Shown here: one piece after another, positions 30,209-39,660 of the stretch
Position numbering within the stretch: the stretch's first letter is position 1
Layout: every line of letters starts with the position of its first letter
Source of the DNA: Acanthamoeba castellanii str. Neff
Lineage: Eukaryota; Discosea; Longamoebia; Acanthamoebidae
NCBI RefSeq assembly: GCF_000313135.1
Contig: NW_004457390.1
Span: 135,159 to 199,158 of the forward strand
DNA: 64,000 nucleotides
Direction: 5' to 3'
The notes under the pieces: generated by a model
Databases searched by the model: none
What the model was told of the DNA's origin: nothing
What the model saw: only the letters and a program-made list of their open reading frames with translations
Program-made: the position numbers and the translations under genes

Positions 30209-33200
30209 ATGCGTGTTGGTGGTCAGAGGATTGCTGCGGGGAGAAACGCGGAACTATGCCGCCAGCCCGCCGGCTTATGGTTGGGGAGAACTGAGGCATC
30301 CGTGATGGGATGGAGCAGATGGACGTCTGCACCGCCCCCTCTCGGCCACGCGCGACCTGTGCTCGAACCGCTACTGCGCAGTAGAGGCTGCAGCCCTCGT
30401 TGGTTGGGTCGCTCCTTTGCTACACGCTCGGCACCGGCCTCATCTTCATCCTACGCTCGCAAATCTGCCGTCCCCTCATCATCATTCGCCTCCTCTGCGC
30501 GCCCCGTGGGCAGTGTAAGTGGCGGCGGTGCGCCGTTCGTGTCCTCCCACTTCTCCATCAGCGAAGATGAGATCACCCACTTCTTCAGCCGGAAGAGCCT
30601 CGTGTGGAAGCGGAGCGGCGAGGAGCTCGTCGTGCAGACGTGCCCCACCTGCCCCGACCACAAATACAAGATGGACAACCTCTTCAAGCTCTACATCAGC
30701 AAGCGCACCGGCCAGTTCTTCTGCCACCGCTGTGGCAACAAAGGTGTCGTATCCGTGGTGATGACACCTTGTTACCAATTCTCACCATCTCCTGACGCAT
30801 ACCACGTGTGTGTGTGTGTGTGGTGATGCGTGTGCGGTGCCATGGCATAGGTTCGTGGTTCGACTTCAAGAGGCTGTATGGCGAGATTCCGTACACTGCG
30901 CCCATGTCGGCACCCGTGCCGGCCTCGGGAGAGGTCGCGCACGACCACCAGCACCACCAGCACGCGCCAGCTCCGGGCCTGCAGGAAGAAAGAGAGAAAC
31001 CGCTGCCAGACCACGTACGCGGCTTTCATCTCGAACGAATGCCCGAGTGGCAATCGCTCACGTCTGGGCCGTGTGTGTGTGTGTGCACCCCTCTCCTCCC
31101 TGGCAACGACCGCCCTGCAGGACGTTGTCTCCAAGTACCCCTTGGCCCTCTTCAACGAGTATCCGCAGGTCTTGACCTTTCTCACCGGCAACAAGACCAA
31201 AGTGCAGCGACACTTGGTAAGTCCATCGAACCATTCCCATTTGATACTCCTTTGCTTTCTCACCGACGTTCGTGTGTCGTGTGTGTCGTGTGTGTGATCG
31301 TGTGTGGTCGTGTGTCTCCTCAAGTCCGAGGAAGTGATTCGCAAATACAAGGTGGGAGCCACCAAGTACGCATTTGGCGGGGACTCGGAACAGTGCGTGA
31401 CCTTTCCCTGGATCGACGCCGACGCCGAGGGCAGGAACTCCATCAGGTACCAAGAAGAAGGCCTTTGCGCTCGCACCTTGGCTCATCGCGCATCGTCTGA
31501 CCCTCGACTCGCTGATGCTGATGCTGATGCTGATGCATCGTACTGTCCCGTGGGACTGGCTTTGCAGGCGATTGAAGATTCGGTCGATAAAGAACAAGGC
31601 CAACCAGCGATTAACCCCAGCCGGCGGGCAATGGGGGTTCTTCGGTTGGCACACGGTGCCCGCCGATGCCAAGGAGATCGTAATCACCGAGGGCGAGTTC
31701 GACGCCATGGCCGTCTATCAGGTGCCACACCCACCACAGCGAACGTCGCGCACCATCACGCCTCGATGTTATAATGAGAGCGCAGCCTTACTATGAGCGC
31801 TCGCCACAACAGGCCACAGGGCTGCCGGCCATTTCGCTGCCCAACGGAGCCCACTCGCTCCCCGTGGAGCTGCTGCCCCGACTCGAGCGGTACCCCCTTT
31901 GCAAGTTCTTATGTCTGCACCGCGTCGTCCTCCGCCAACACGCTGCTTGTTGTGTGTGTCGTGTGTGTGTTGTGTGTGTCGTGTGTGTCGTGTGTGTGTG
32001 TGGTTCGGCGACAGGTTCGAGAAGATATACCTCTGGATGGACGACGATATCCCGGGCCAGGAGGGCGCCGCCAAGTTCGCCCAGAAGCTGGGAATTAAGA
32101 GGTCCGTGGTGCACCACAGCCGCAGACACCTCTCTTTTCCCTCTCTTTTCCTCTCATTTTTTTTCTTTGGCCACCTCCAGGTGTCTGCTGGTGCGCACGA
32201 AGCAGGGCGACCCCGAAGGCCCGAAGGACGCCAACGACGCCCTTCGCGCGGGCAAGGTAAGGGAAGCGTTGTGCGCCTGTACGCCGCGGCCGTTGGTGAC
32301 ACCGGCCCAGTTCTCACGCTCAGCTGATTGATATCTCCATTCCACTCGCGCAGGACCTGAATGCGATATTGAAGAAGGCCGGCAGGACGCCGCACCAGCA
32401 GGTCATCTCGTTCCAGGACATCGCGGACGAGGTGTATCGCAACATCTGTTCGCCCGACGAGCTCGCCGGCGTGCCGTCGAAGATGTTCCCCTCCCTGACC
32501 AAGATATTGAAGGGTACGCGCGCCTCCAGTGCATCGCGATCTCATATCTTCTACGGTGCCCGTTCTGGCTCACGCTCACACGACACACACGACACACACA
32601 CGACACGGTGCGCATTGTTGAACGACCAGGGCATCGCAAGGGCGAGTTGACGGTGTTCACCGGCCCGACCGGCGTGGGCAAGACCACGCTTCTCAGCCAG
32701 CTCTCCCTCGACTTCGCGATGCAAGGTATCTTAGGGACTCCTTTAGTCGGGGGGCGTGCGGGCGAGCTCCCTTCTCACTCCCCCCCTTTCAATTTGTTTT
32801 TTTGTTTCCGTGAGTCCAGGCGTGCGCACTCTCTGGGGCAACTTCGAAATCAAGAACACCTACCTCGCACAGAAGATGCTCCTCCAGTACGCCGGTACGT
32901 CCGTGTGTCGTGTGTGTCGTGTGTGTCGTGAGTGTGTCGTGAGCATGTCGTGTCGTGTCGTGTGTCGTCTGATCGTGCTGCTCGCTGGCAGGCAAGAATT
33001 TGGCCGAGCTGCAGGACAGAGCGCAGTGGGACGAGGCCTCGCGGGCCTTCTCCGACCTGCCCCTGTACTGGATGCGATTCCACGGGAGTACCAGCGTTGA
33101 CCAGGTGCTCGACGCCATGGACTACGCCGTCTACGTACACGACGTCGAACACGTCGTCCTCGACAACCTACAGTTCATGCTCAGGTACCGCACACGCACA

Positions 33201-34049
33201 CGCACACGCACACGCACACGCACACGCACACGCACACGCACACGCACACGCACACGCACACGCACACGCACACGCACACGCACACGCACACGCACACGCA
33301 CCCGCACCCGCACCCGCACCCGCACCCGACGCTACACGCGCGCATAAGGCCGGCCTCATTGTTCGGGCCTCTCTGCAGTGGTCAGGCCTGGGGCCAAGAG
33401 GGCGTGGCCGCGGGCAACAAGTTCGACATCCAGGATCGCGCGCTCGAGGAGTTCCGACGGTTCGCCTCCACCAAGAACGTACACATCACCCTCGTCATCC
33501 ACCCGAGGAAGACCGAAGACGATCGGCCGCTCAACGTCGCGTCCGTCTTTGGCAGCGTCAAAGGTACCTTGCGATTATCATCTTTTTCAACTTCTTCATC
33601 ATCATCAGCACTTCCTTTGTTGTTAACGATCGTCATCTGTTGCGCTGCTTGGCTCGTTCGTTTGTGTGTCAATGCTGCAGCCACACAGGAGGCCGACAAC
33701 GTGTTGATCCTGCAGTACAACAAGGGCGAGGACTGGAAGTGGCTCGAGGTCGCCAAGAATCGATTCGACGGCGAACTGGGGTACGTTTGCTTTGTTGTTT
33801 GCATGTTTGTAGTTTACGAAGCTGACGCGTCAATCCGTCGATGGATGGCGTTGCAACACGCTCAACAGGCCGATTGCGCTCCAGTTCAACAAGAGGAACA
33901 AGTCGTATCGCGAGATGCCCACCACGGGCCTGCTCAACAAGGCACGCAAGGGCGCCAGCAAGGGCGCATCCAACCAGCCAGACGACCCACAACCCGCCAC
34001 CGCTTCCTCCTCCACCACCAGCACCACTCCCACCACCAAGGCTGGGTGA
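30209..34049 (+). CDS. TWNK: Twinkle-type mitochondrial DNA primase-helicase
   Basis: Many exons; clear ones are 30209-30743 and the one resuming at 30851, and intron 33185-33378 was placed precisely. The N-terminus (start 30209 or 30305) is Arg/Ser-rich without acidic residues, a likely matrix leader. A primase zinc ribbon has CPTC and CHRC 26 residues apart. The TOPRIM fold shows [16 protein letters not shown] and [16 protein letters not shown] RecA-like helicase follows: Walker [25 protein letters not shown], Walker [32 protein letters not shown] and [10 protein letters not shown]. This is the full T7 gp4-like architecture. It would unwind and possibly prime mitochondrial DNA as a hexamer. 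The C-terminus is a Ser/Thr/Pro-rich tail ending at 34049. Confidence 0.94.
33189..33328 (+). repeat. Perfect (CACACG)n then (CACCCG)n microsatellite inside a Twinkle intron
   Basis: About 19 units of a hexamer CACACG run without interruption, then about five units of CACCCG. They fill most of the 194-base intron between the helicase exons ending LQFMLS and beginning GQAWGQEG. Confidence 0.95.
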
Positions 34050-34201
34050 AACAAATAAATAAAACAAAGCAAAATTGATAATAATAATATCATTATTTGG
34101 TATTTTCTCTGCTGATTTATTTGCTTTACTTTATTTATAATACTGGGCAATTAATAAGTGCTGTGTTTTTTCTTGCAGCCTTCTTCACACCTCCGCCAAG
34201 A

Positions 34202-35005
34202 ATGGTAACCAACAGCGAGCTGCTTTCGCTTCTTGTGGTGCTCTTCGCCCTCGTGTTCCCCTCCGAAGGCGCACAGGAGGCCTCCGGCATGTCCCTCTCC
34301 AGCCTCGCCCCGGCCCTCGACCTCGCCCTGTCGCAACACCACCACAACCCCGACCTCGCTCCCCGCCAGGCACCGCCGCCCGGTAGCCCGACCCACGTGG
34401 CCAACACCTTCCAGGGCGCGACCATCTGCGCTGAGTCCAAGTCGGGCTTCTCGCTGGACCAACTCGCCCGCGAGTTCCCCCAGTTCTACATCGAGCTTGG
34501 CACCTGGCTGGGCAACATCACCTGCTTCCAGCCCGGCCCGTCCGGCACGCCGGCGCTGGGGCTGGCCCCGGTACTCGCCGACGCGCGCTTCGAGCTCAAC
34601 ACCACCCTTGACGGGGCGCGCCTCTACTCGTGCTCGTCGCTCGGCGGCGCGCCGGCCTCGTGCCGCGTGTTCTACCCGCGGTTCGACGGGTCGGGCCAGT
34701 ACTGCACCGTGGACCCGGTCGACGGCGGGCTCCCGCTGCAGAGGGTGGGCCAAGTGGTCAACTCGCGCATCTCGGTCGACTCGGCCTGGTCCAACGCGGG
34801 CGAGCTCGACTCGGCGGGCCTCAACTACTACGAACCGGCCAACGACGCCATCTCGGGCTTCTACGGCTCGTGGACTGGCCAGGAGGCCCCTGGCGGACCC
34901 ACGACGGCCGTGGGCGGCAGGCCGCCAGCCCTGCAGTGCCTGTTCCGCGTGGCCCGCACCTGCCGCGGTCCTCTGTGCTTCTCTGCGCCCGAGCACTCAG
35001 GCTAA
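34202..35005 (+). CDS. Predicted secreted cysteine-containing protein, no recognised family
   Basis: Single-exon frame of 267 residues from the ATG at 34202. A signal peptide is evident (LLSLLVVLFALVFPSEGAQ). The mature part contains eight Cys, an even number suited to disulfides, in ICAES, ITCFQ, YSCSS, ASCRV, QYCTV, LQCLF, RTCRG and PLCFS. It has candidate N-glycosylation sites NIT and NTT and a short HHH run. It is Gly/Ala/Pro-rich and lacks a C-terminal helix or GPI-like tail, so secretion or wall association is inferred. A possible leader intron ends at TTTCTTGCAG (34169-34178). The 5S rRNA gene begins 217 bases downstream on the other strand. No ortholog is recognised. Confidence 0.75.
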   Translation: MVTNSELLSLLVVLFALVFPSEGAQEASGMSLSSLAPALDLALSQHHHNPDLAPRQAPPPGSPTHVANTFQGATICAESKSGFSLDQLAREFPQFYIELGTWLGNITCFQPGPSGTPALGLAPVLADARFELNTTLDGARLYSCSSLGGAPASCRVFYPRFDGSGQYCTVDPVDGGLPLQRVGQVVNSRISVDSAWSNAGELDSAGLNYYEPANDAISGFYGSWTGQEAPGGPTTAVGGRPPALQCLFRVARTCRGPLCFSAPEHSG

Positions 35006-35104
35006 CCCCAACCCTCCACTTGCGCCAAATAAAACAAAGTGCACCCTTTCAGGCTTGAGGGTAGAGGGGCTGCTTTAACTGCAACTGGTGAACGACCACC
35101 AGAC

Positions 35105-35109
35105 AAAAA
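35105..35109 (-). terminator. RNA polymerase III T-run terminator of the 5S gene
   Basis: On the minus strand five T residues immediately follow the closing helix of the 5S rRNA, the standard Pol III stop. Confidence 0.85.
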
Positions 35110-35222
35110 GGATACGGTGGATTCCCGGGTGGTCGCCCACCCCAGTACTAACACCGCCTGGCGCAGCTTAACTTCGCTGTTCGGATGGGAAGCGGTGCTT
35201 TCTGCGCAGTATGGCCGTATCC
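35110..35222 (-). rRNA. 5S ribosomal RNA
   Basis: Minus-strand transcript begins GGATACGG and ends CCGTATCC, which pair as an 8-bp helix I. Between them lie the conserved 5S loop B/C sequence CCCATCCGAACAGCGAAGTTA and its downstream partners (AAGCTGCGCCAGGCGG, then GTTAGTACTGGGGTGGG) in the order seen in eukaryotic 5S. The internal Pol III control region falls within it. The gene is 113 nt to the end of helix I, slightly shorter than the usual 118-121. It is solitary in this window, not in an array. Confidence 0.93.
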
Positions 35223-35370
35223 AACATTTGATGGATCCTGTCGCGGTCTGATGACCTCCCTTGCAGGAGTACAGGTGGCACACAATCAAGTCAACAATCG
35301 AATATGAGCGCTGCATATCCACAAGCATCAATAACTTTATTTGCTGCACTGTGAGCGGTGAAGTAACAGT

Positions 35371-35885
35371 TTAGTGCTTGTACTCATCCTTCTCACAGTG
35401 CTTCCTGGTCGTGGAGGTGGTCTCCTTGGGGCAGCCCTTGGTGGTCGAGGTGGTGTGCTTCCTGGTCGTGGAGGTGGTCTCCTTGGGGCACTCCTCAGTG
35501 GTCGTGGTGTGCTTCCTGGTCGTAGAGGTGGTCTCCTTCGGGGCAGTCCTTGGTGGTCGAGGTGGTGTGCTTCCTGGTCGTTGAGGTGGTGTGGCGGTTC
35601 TTCTTGTGACAAACCTTGACGCACTTCCAGTAGCACTGGCCCTCCTCCTTGTCATCATCATCCTCCTTGCAGTCCTGGTCCTTGTCATCCTCCCAGTCCC
35701 AGTCCTTGTTGTTGTTCTTGCTGCTGTGGTCTTCACCTGTTCAACCAATTAGAGTGCAGATGTTTAGTATCATCATCACACAGGAACCACCTTTGGTTGG
35801 GCGGGAGCACACCACCGTCATGGGCGAGAGCAAGGGCAAGCAAGCTCAGACAGACCAAGGCGAAGAGGATCATGTTGAGCTTCAT
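35371..35885 (-). CDS. Secreted Thr-rich tandem-repeat protein, frame-broken
   Basis: The first exon starts at 35885 with a signal peptide (MILFALVCLSLLALALAHDG). A second exon begins near 35737 with acidic and Cys-containing sequence (WDWEDDKDQDCKEDDDDKEE, then CYWKCVKVCHKKN). It continues into repeats of an 18-19 residue unit around CPKETTSTTRKHTT, ending CEKDEYKH at 35371. Exact splice sites are uncertain. At 35535-35541 one extra base breaks the first repeat: the plus-strand text reads CTTCGGGG where the other copies read CTTGGGG. Correcting for it restores the unit. The Thr-dense, signal-bearing architecture suggests an O-glycosylated secreted or wall protein. A TATA box lies about 55 bases upstream. 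Confidence 0.72.
35398..35606 (-). repeat. Tandem 54-57 bp coding repeat
   Basis: About 3.5 copies of the unit encoding CPKETTSTTRKHTT-STT, within the Thr-rich gene. Copies differ by a few bases and one indel. Confidence 0.88.
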
Positions 35886-35939
35886 TGTTGTTGTGGTTGT
35901 TGTGCGTTGATCTGTTGGATGTGGTGAGCCTGGGACCAG

Positions 35940-35946
35940 TTTTATA
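35940..35946 (-). promoter_or_regulatory. TATA box of the Thr-rich gene
   Basis: TATAAAA on the minus strand, 55 bases before the ATG at 35885. A start site near 35915 would give a short leader. Confidence 0.7.
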
Positions 35947-36104
35947 GCTGATCCAGCTTGCTCTTCCATTGGTTGCATGAAAAGATAAAGAACCGCTCCC
36001 CCATTGGAGTCAGCTTGGACTGTAAGCTTGTTGTGCTCTGTTTCACTGTTGTGGCCACCACGCGAAATTGCCACTCTCTCTTTCCTTTTTTGTTAATTTT
36101 GTCC

Positions 36105-36111
36105 TTTTATA
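36105..36111 (-). promoter_or_regulatory. Second TATA-like element upstream
   Basis: TATAAAA followed by GG on the minus strand. It lies just beyond the stop of the lipase-like gene and could be an alternative promoter for the Thr-rich gene or be fortuitous. Confidence 0.35.
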
Positions 36112-36130
36112 GCGTGCTTGTTTATTCAGC

Positions 36131-39100
36131 CTAGACGGGATAGGGCGGCGTGCGCACGGCGTAGAGGGCCTCCAGGTCCTCCTCCTCGTCATCCAGCGGT
36201 TCCGGGCCGAACAAGCCCACGGGCGGCTTCCCCGGGAGAACTGTCACCTTGACCTCGCCTTCGCCTGTTGTCGTCGTCGCCATCTTCTTCTTCTTCTTCT
36301 TTGGAGTGGTCGTGGTCGTGGTCGTCACATCCTTCGCGGCGTACGTTGGCTCCTCGGCAGTCGGCCGCCTCGTCAGCTGCTCATCGACCAGTCTGGCCCC
36401 CGCCGGCTCCGCCTCCTTCATCGCAGGCGATGGCGGCGGTGACATGTCGACGGGGTCAGTGGCGGCCCGGGCGTGGTCGGGGCTGGGCTGGGTGTGAGGC
36501 CCGGCGCCGGGAGTGGTGGAGGTGGTGGCGGAGGTGACGAGGCTGTGCCGTCGCACGAGGTCGGCCTCGTGCGCCCGGCGGATGTTCATGCGCTGCTCGA
36601 GCCAGTCCTTGACGTGGGTGAAGAACCGCTGCACCTCCGGGTGGGGCATCACGTTGAAGAAGAACTGGAAGTCGTGGTTCATGTGGTGGCCCACATACAG
36701 CTCAGCCTCTGTTCGCCCACCCACACAACCCTCATCAGTCCAGTCTATCTTACAAGTGTGCGGTGTGTGCGGTGTGTGCGGTGTGTGACAGTGACGCACC
36801 AACGCCCTGTTCGACGGCCTTGTGGTGGATGGTGCGGATGTCCTCCCACAGGGGCTCCACGTCGCCGCCGGTGATGAGCAGCGGCGGCAGGCCCAGCAGG
36901 TCGCCGTAGACCGGCGAAATGTAGGGCGAGTAAATGCTCGTCTTGTTCCGCTCCTTCCCGCGCTCGTCCGACAGCTCCTCCTGCACGTCGCCTCGCCGCC
37001 GCCGCCTCTCCTCCTCCTCTTCCTCCATCGTCTGCCCGCGCCATCGCTCGGCGTCGCCGTTGCCGCCGGCGCTCGTGCCGACGCCGCGGTCGGCTGCGGC
37101 GGAAGCGTGGAGATCGGTGCGCGATCGCTCGCGCTCGGCGGCGTGCTCCTCGTCGCGCAGGGAGGCGAGCGACTCGTGCCGGCGGCGCGCCTGGCGGCGC
37201 TCGTCGCGGTCGACCTGCCGCAGGCGCAGCTCCTCGTAGAGGATCTGCTTGAGGTACTTGCGCTCCCACCGCTTCTTCACCCACTTGAGACGCACGCGGT
37301 CCTTCTCGCGCGTGGCGTGCCTCTCCTGAGACTGCGCGCGCAGGCCGCCCCGGAGCGGCCGGCGCAGCTGGCGCTCCTTCTTCTTGGTGAAGGGATAGTC
37401 CGACGGCTGCAGGTTGAGGTAGCCCTGCACGAAGCGCAGGCCGATGTGGTACGGCCGGAACTTCTCGGGCTGCGGGTACGACCTATACAGAAACACCGAA
37501 CTGTGCTCACTGTGTGTCGTGTCGTGTCGTGTCGTGTCAGTGAATTAAGCAGTCGACGGACGATGGTACGGCGGGGAACGAACCTGAGGTCGACCCAGGG
37601 AGAGAGGAGGACGGCGGCGAGGGGCGTGGGCGGGAAGACGTCGCGTTCGTCGTCGGCGAGCTCGAAGGGCAGCTGGTGCTTGCTCATGAACTTGTCGTCG
37701 GAGGCGAGCGTGCGCCGCTCCCACGCGCGGTGCTGGCTCTCTGTCATGTCGCTCGCCGGCCACCGCTGCTCGCTGGTCTTGTCGGCCTCGGCCGCGTCGT
37801 CGTCTCCGGAATCGCCGCTTTCTTTGGATTTTTGCTGCTGTCGGCGCGTCTGGAGCACCTTCTCCACGGCCTCGCTCGTGACCACCTCCTCGCGCTCGCG
37901 CTCCTTCTCGATCCACCGCTCAACCGGCCCCTTCTCCCACTCCCTCTGCTGCTGATGTTGCTGATTGTCGACACTGCGCGTCGTGAAAGAGCCGCCTCCG
38001 CTGGCGCTGAGGCTGAGGCGGCGCTCGCGGTGCTTCTGAAGCTCGCTGCGCTCCTTCTCGAGGCGCACCTGACGGATCACGTAGAGCAGCGACAGCGTCA
38101 GGTTGCCGCCCGCGCTGTCGCCCGCAAGAATCAAACGGTCCGCAGGAATGCCGCCACCCTAACAACACACAATGAGTGTCGACAGCTCGTGTCGTATCGT
38201 GTGTCGTGTCGTGTGTCGTGTCGTGTCGTGTCGTGTCGTGTGTCGTGTCGTGTCGTGTCGTGAGGTGGGCACCTTGGGGTTGAGAATCCAGAGGTAGGCT
38301 TTCCAGCATTGCTGGAGGGCCACGGGGAAGGTGACCTCGGGCGACAGCGTGTAGTCGGGGAGGAAGAACTGCATCCCGCCCAGCAGCTTGCTCAGCTTCC
38401 AACACCACGCCCTGTACGACGGCACCGTCCCTACATTCAACCTCTAATCAGCACACGCACACGCACCACCGCACACGCACACGACCAACGACACAACACA
38501 CGTTAAACGAACCGATGCAGAAGCCGCCGCCGTGGAGAAACATGATGGTGGGCTTGTTGCGGAAGTAGGGCGACTCCTCGGGCAGCTCGGCGCCCTCCTT
38601 CTCGTGGCGGGCCTTGAGGCGCTCGTACTCCTCCTCGCGCTTCCGGATCTCGCGCGCCTCACGCTTGGGCACCCAGCACACGAACTCGCCGCGCAGGCCG
38701 CACGGCAGCGTGACCTTGCGCAGGTAGGAGTCCTTGGGCGTGCGCGGTACCGGGTACAAATTCCTGACATTCCATCGCACTCACCACCGTTAAGCCAGAG
38801 CCGCCACTGCACAAAGTGCGTCGAACAACAGTACCTGAGGTCTTCCCAGCTCAGCAGGTAGTGGTGGTCGGCCACTTTCATCACGGACCGGTAATACACC
38901 TCTGGTTTGGTTCCCAACAGGGTCAGTTGCGACCGACACGACACGACACGACACGCGCCGCACCGCACGCAGGTCATATTCCTTAGCATTCCACACATAG
39001 CTGAGTGGTAAAGGTACCGAGGCGCTTGGTGTAGGACGGGTAGATGGGTCCCCGCTTGAAGCGTCGGGGCAGGAGGAAGAGGGATTTGACGGCGCACGAG

Positions 39101-39249
39101 GCCAGCAGGGCGTTCTTGCGAAAGTAGAACGGTTTGGGCTTCCGCTTGTACTGCGCCTCCATCGCCGCTCGCGCCCGGTCCTTCTCGTCACCTGCGCTGT
39201 TCGCCGCGACTTCCTTCTTCTTCACCTTCTTGTGTTTGCCAAACCGCAT
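36131..39249 (-). CDS. Hormone-sensitive-lipase-family alpha/beta hydrolase with large charged insert
   Basis: Seven exons, 39249-39018, 38901-38835, 38763-38513, 38430-38273, 38158-37584, 37482-36800 and 36708-36131, total 2544 bases or 847 residues. HSL-family motifs are the oxyanion HGGGF (TIMFLHGGGFCIGG), the nucleophile elbow LILAGDSAGGNLT, the catalytic Asp in LLITGGDVEPLWED and the His in HHMNHDFQFF. Such enzymes hydrolyse acylglycerols or steryl esters. Between the Ser and Asp motifs lie roughly 250 extra residues rich in Glu/Arg/Gln (about 38050-37650 and 37390-36950), which look disordered or coiled-coil. The tail is Thr/Pro/Lys-rich. It is followed upstream on the same strand by S2P and the Rieske desaturase. 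Confidence 0.86.
38178..38265 (-). repeat. Intronic (GTGTC)n repeat in the lipase gene
   Basis: Plus-strand GTCGTGTCGTGTGTCGTG arrays occupy intron 38272-38159. Confidence 0.85.
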
Positions 39250-39660
39250 TCTTTCTTTCGTGTGGGTTTGTTTTGTGTTGGTGTTGCTAATTCTTCTTCA
39301 AGTGTTGGTGGTTCAGCTGATGGTCTTCTTCTTCTTCTTGAGGGCTATGCTTGCTTTCTTTGAGTTCTGTTCACTTCGACCGGTGAAGAGCCCTCTAAAG
39401 CAAGCGATCCACAGAATATTTAGGCGAAATTTGGCGTGAAATGCTAAATCGCTGAGTTAATCTCGTGTGTTGCGGGCGCCTTCTCCGATGAGGGTGACGC
39501 ACTAGTGAGGTGAGGTGAGGTGTCTCGGGGAGTTGATCCCATCAACAATTGAATTCCTAATTTCTGGTAGCTCTATTTTGAAATTTAAACGCCCGCCACG
39601 CAACCGCACACGCACGCACAAACGAACACGTAAAAAGATGGTATGTACAGGAGAGACAGG
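39250..39660. promoter_or_regulatory. Intergenic region between S2P 3' end and lipase start
   Basis: 411 bases. T-rich plus-strand text at 39255-39330. No motif-bearing frame. The lipase promoter is expected here; no TATA box is evident. Confidence 0.35.

Noticed and set aside
33131..33360. Long open frames on both strands made of Arg-Thr or Val-Arg repeats
   Set aside because: They are readings of the intronic CACACG microsatellite, not genes.
39250..39660. Short gene between S2P and the lipase
   Set aside because: Only a Phe/Leu-rich frame from T-rich text; no motif or splice-supported reading.
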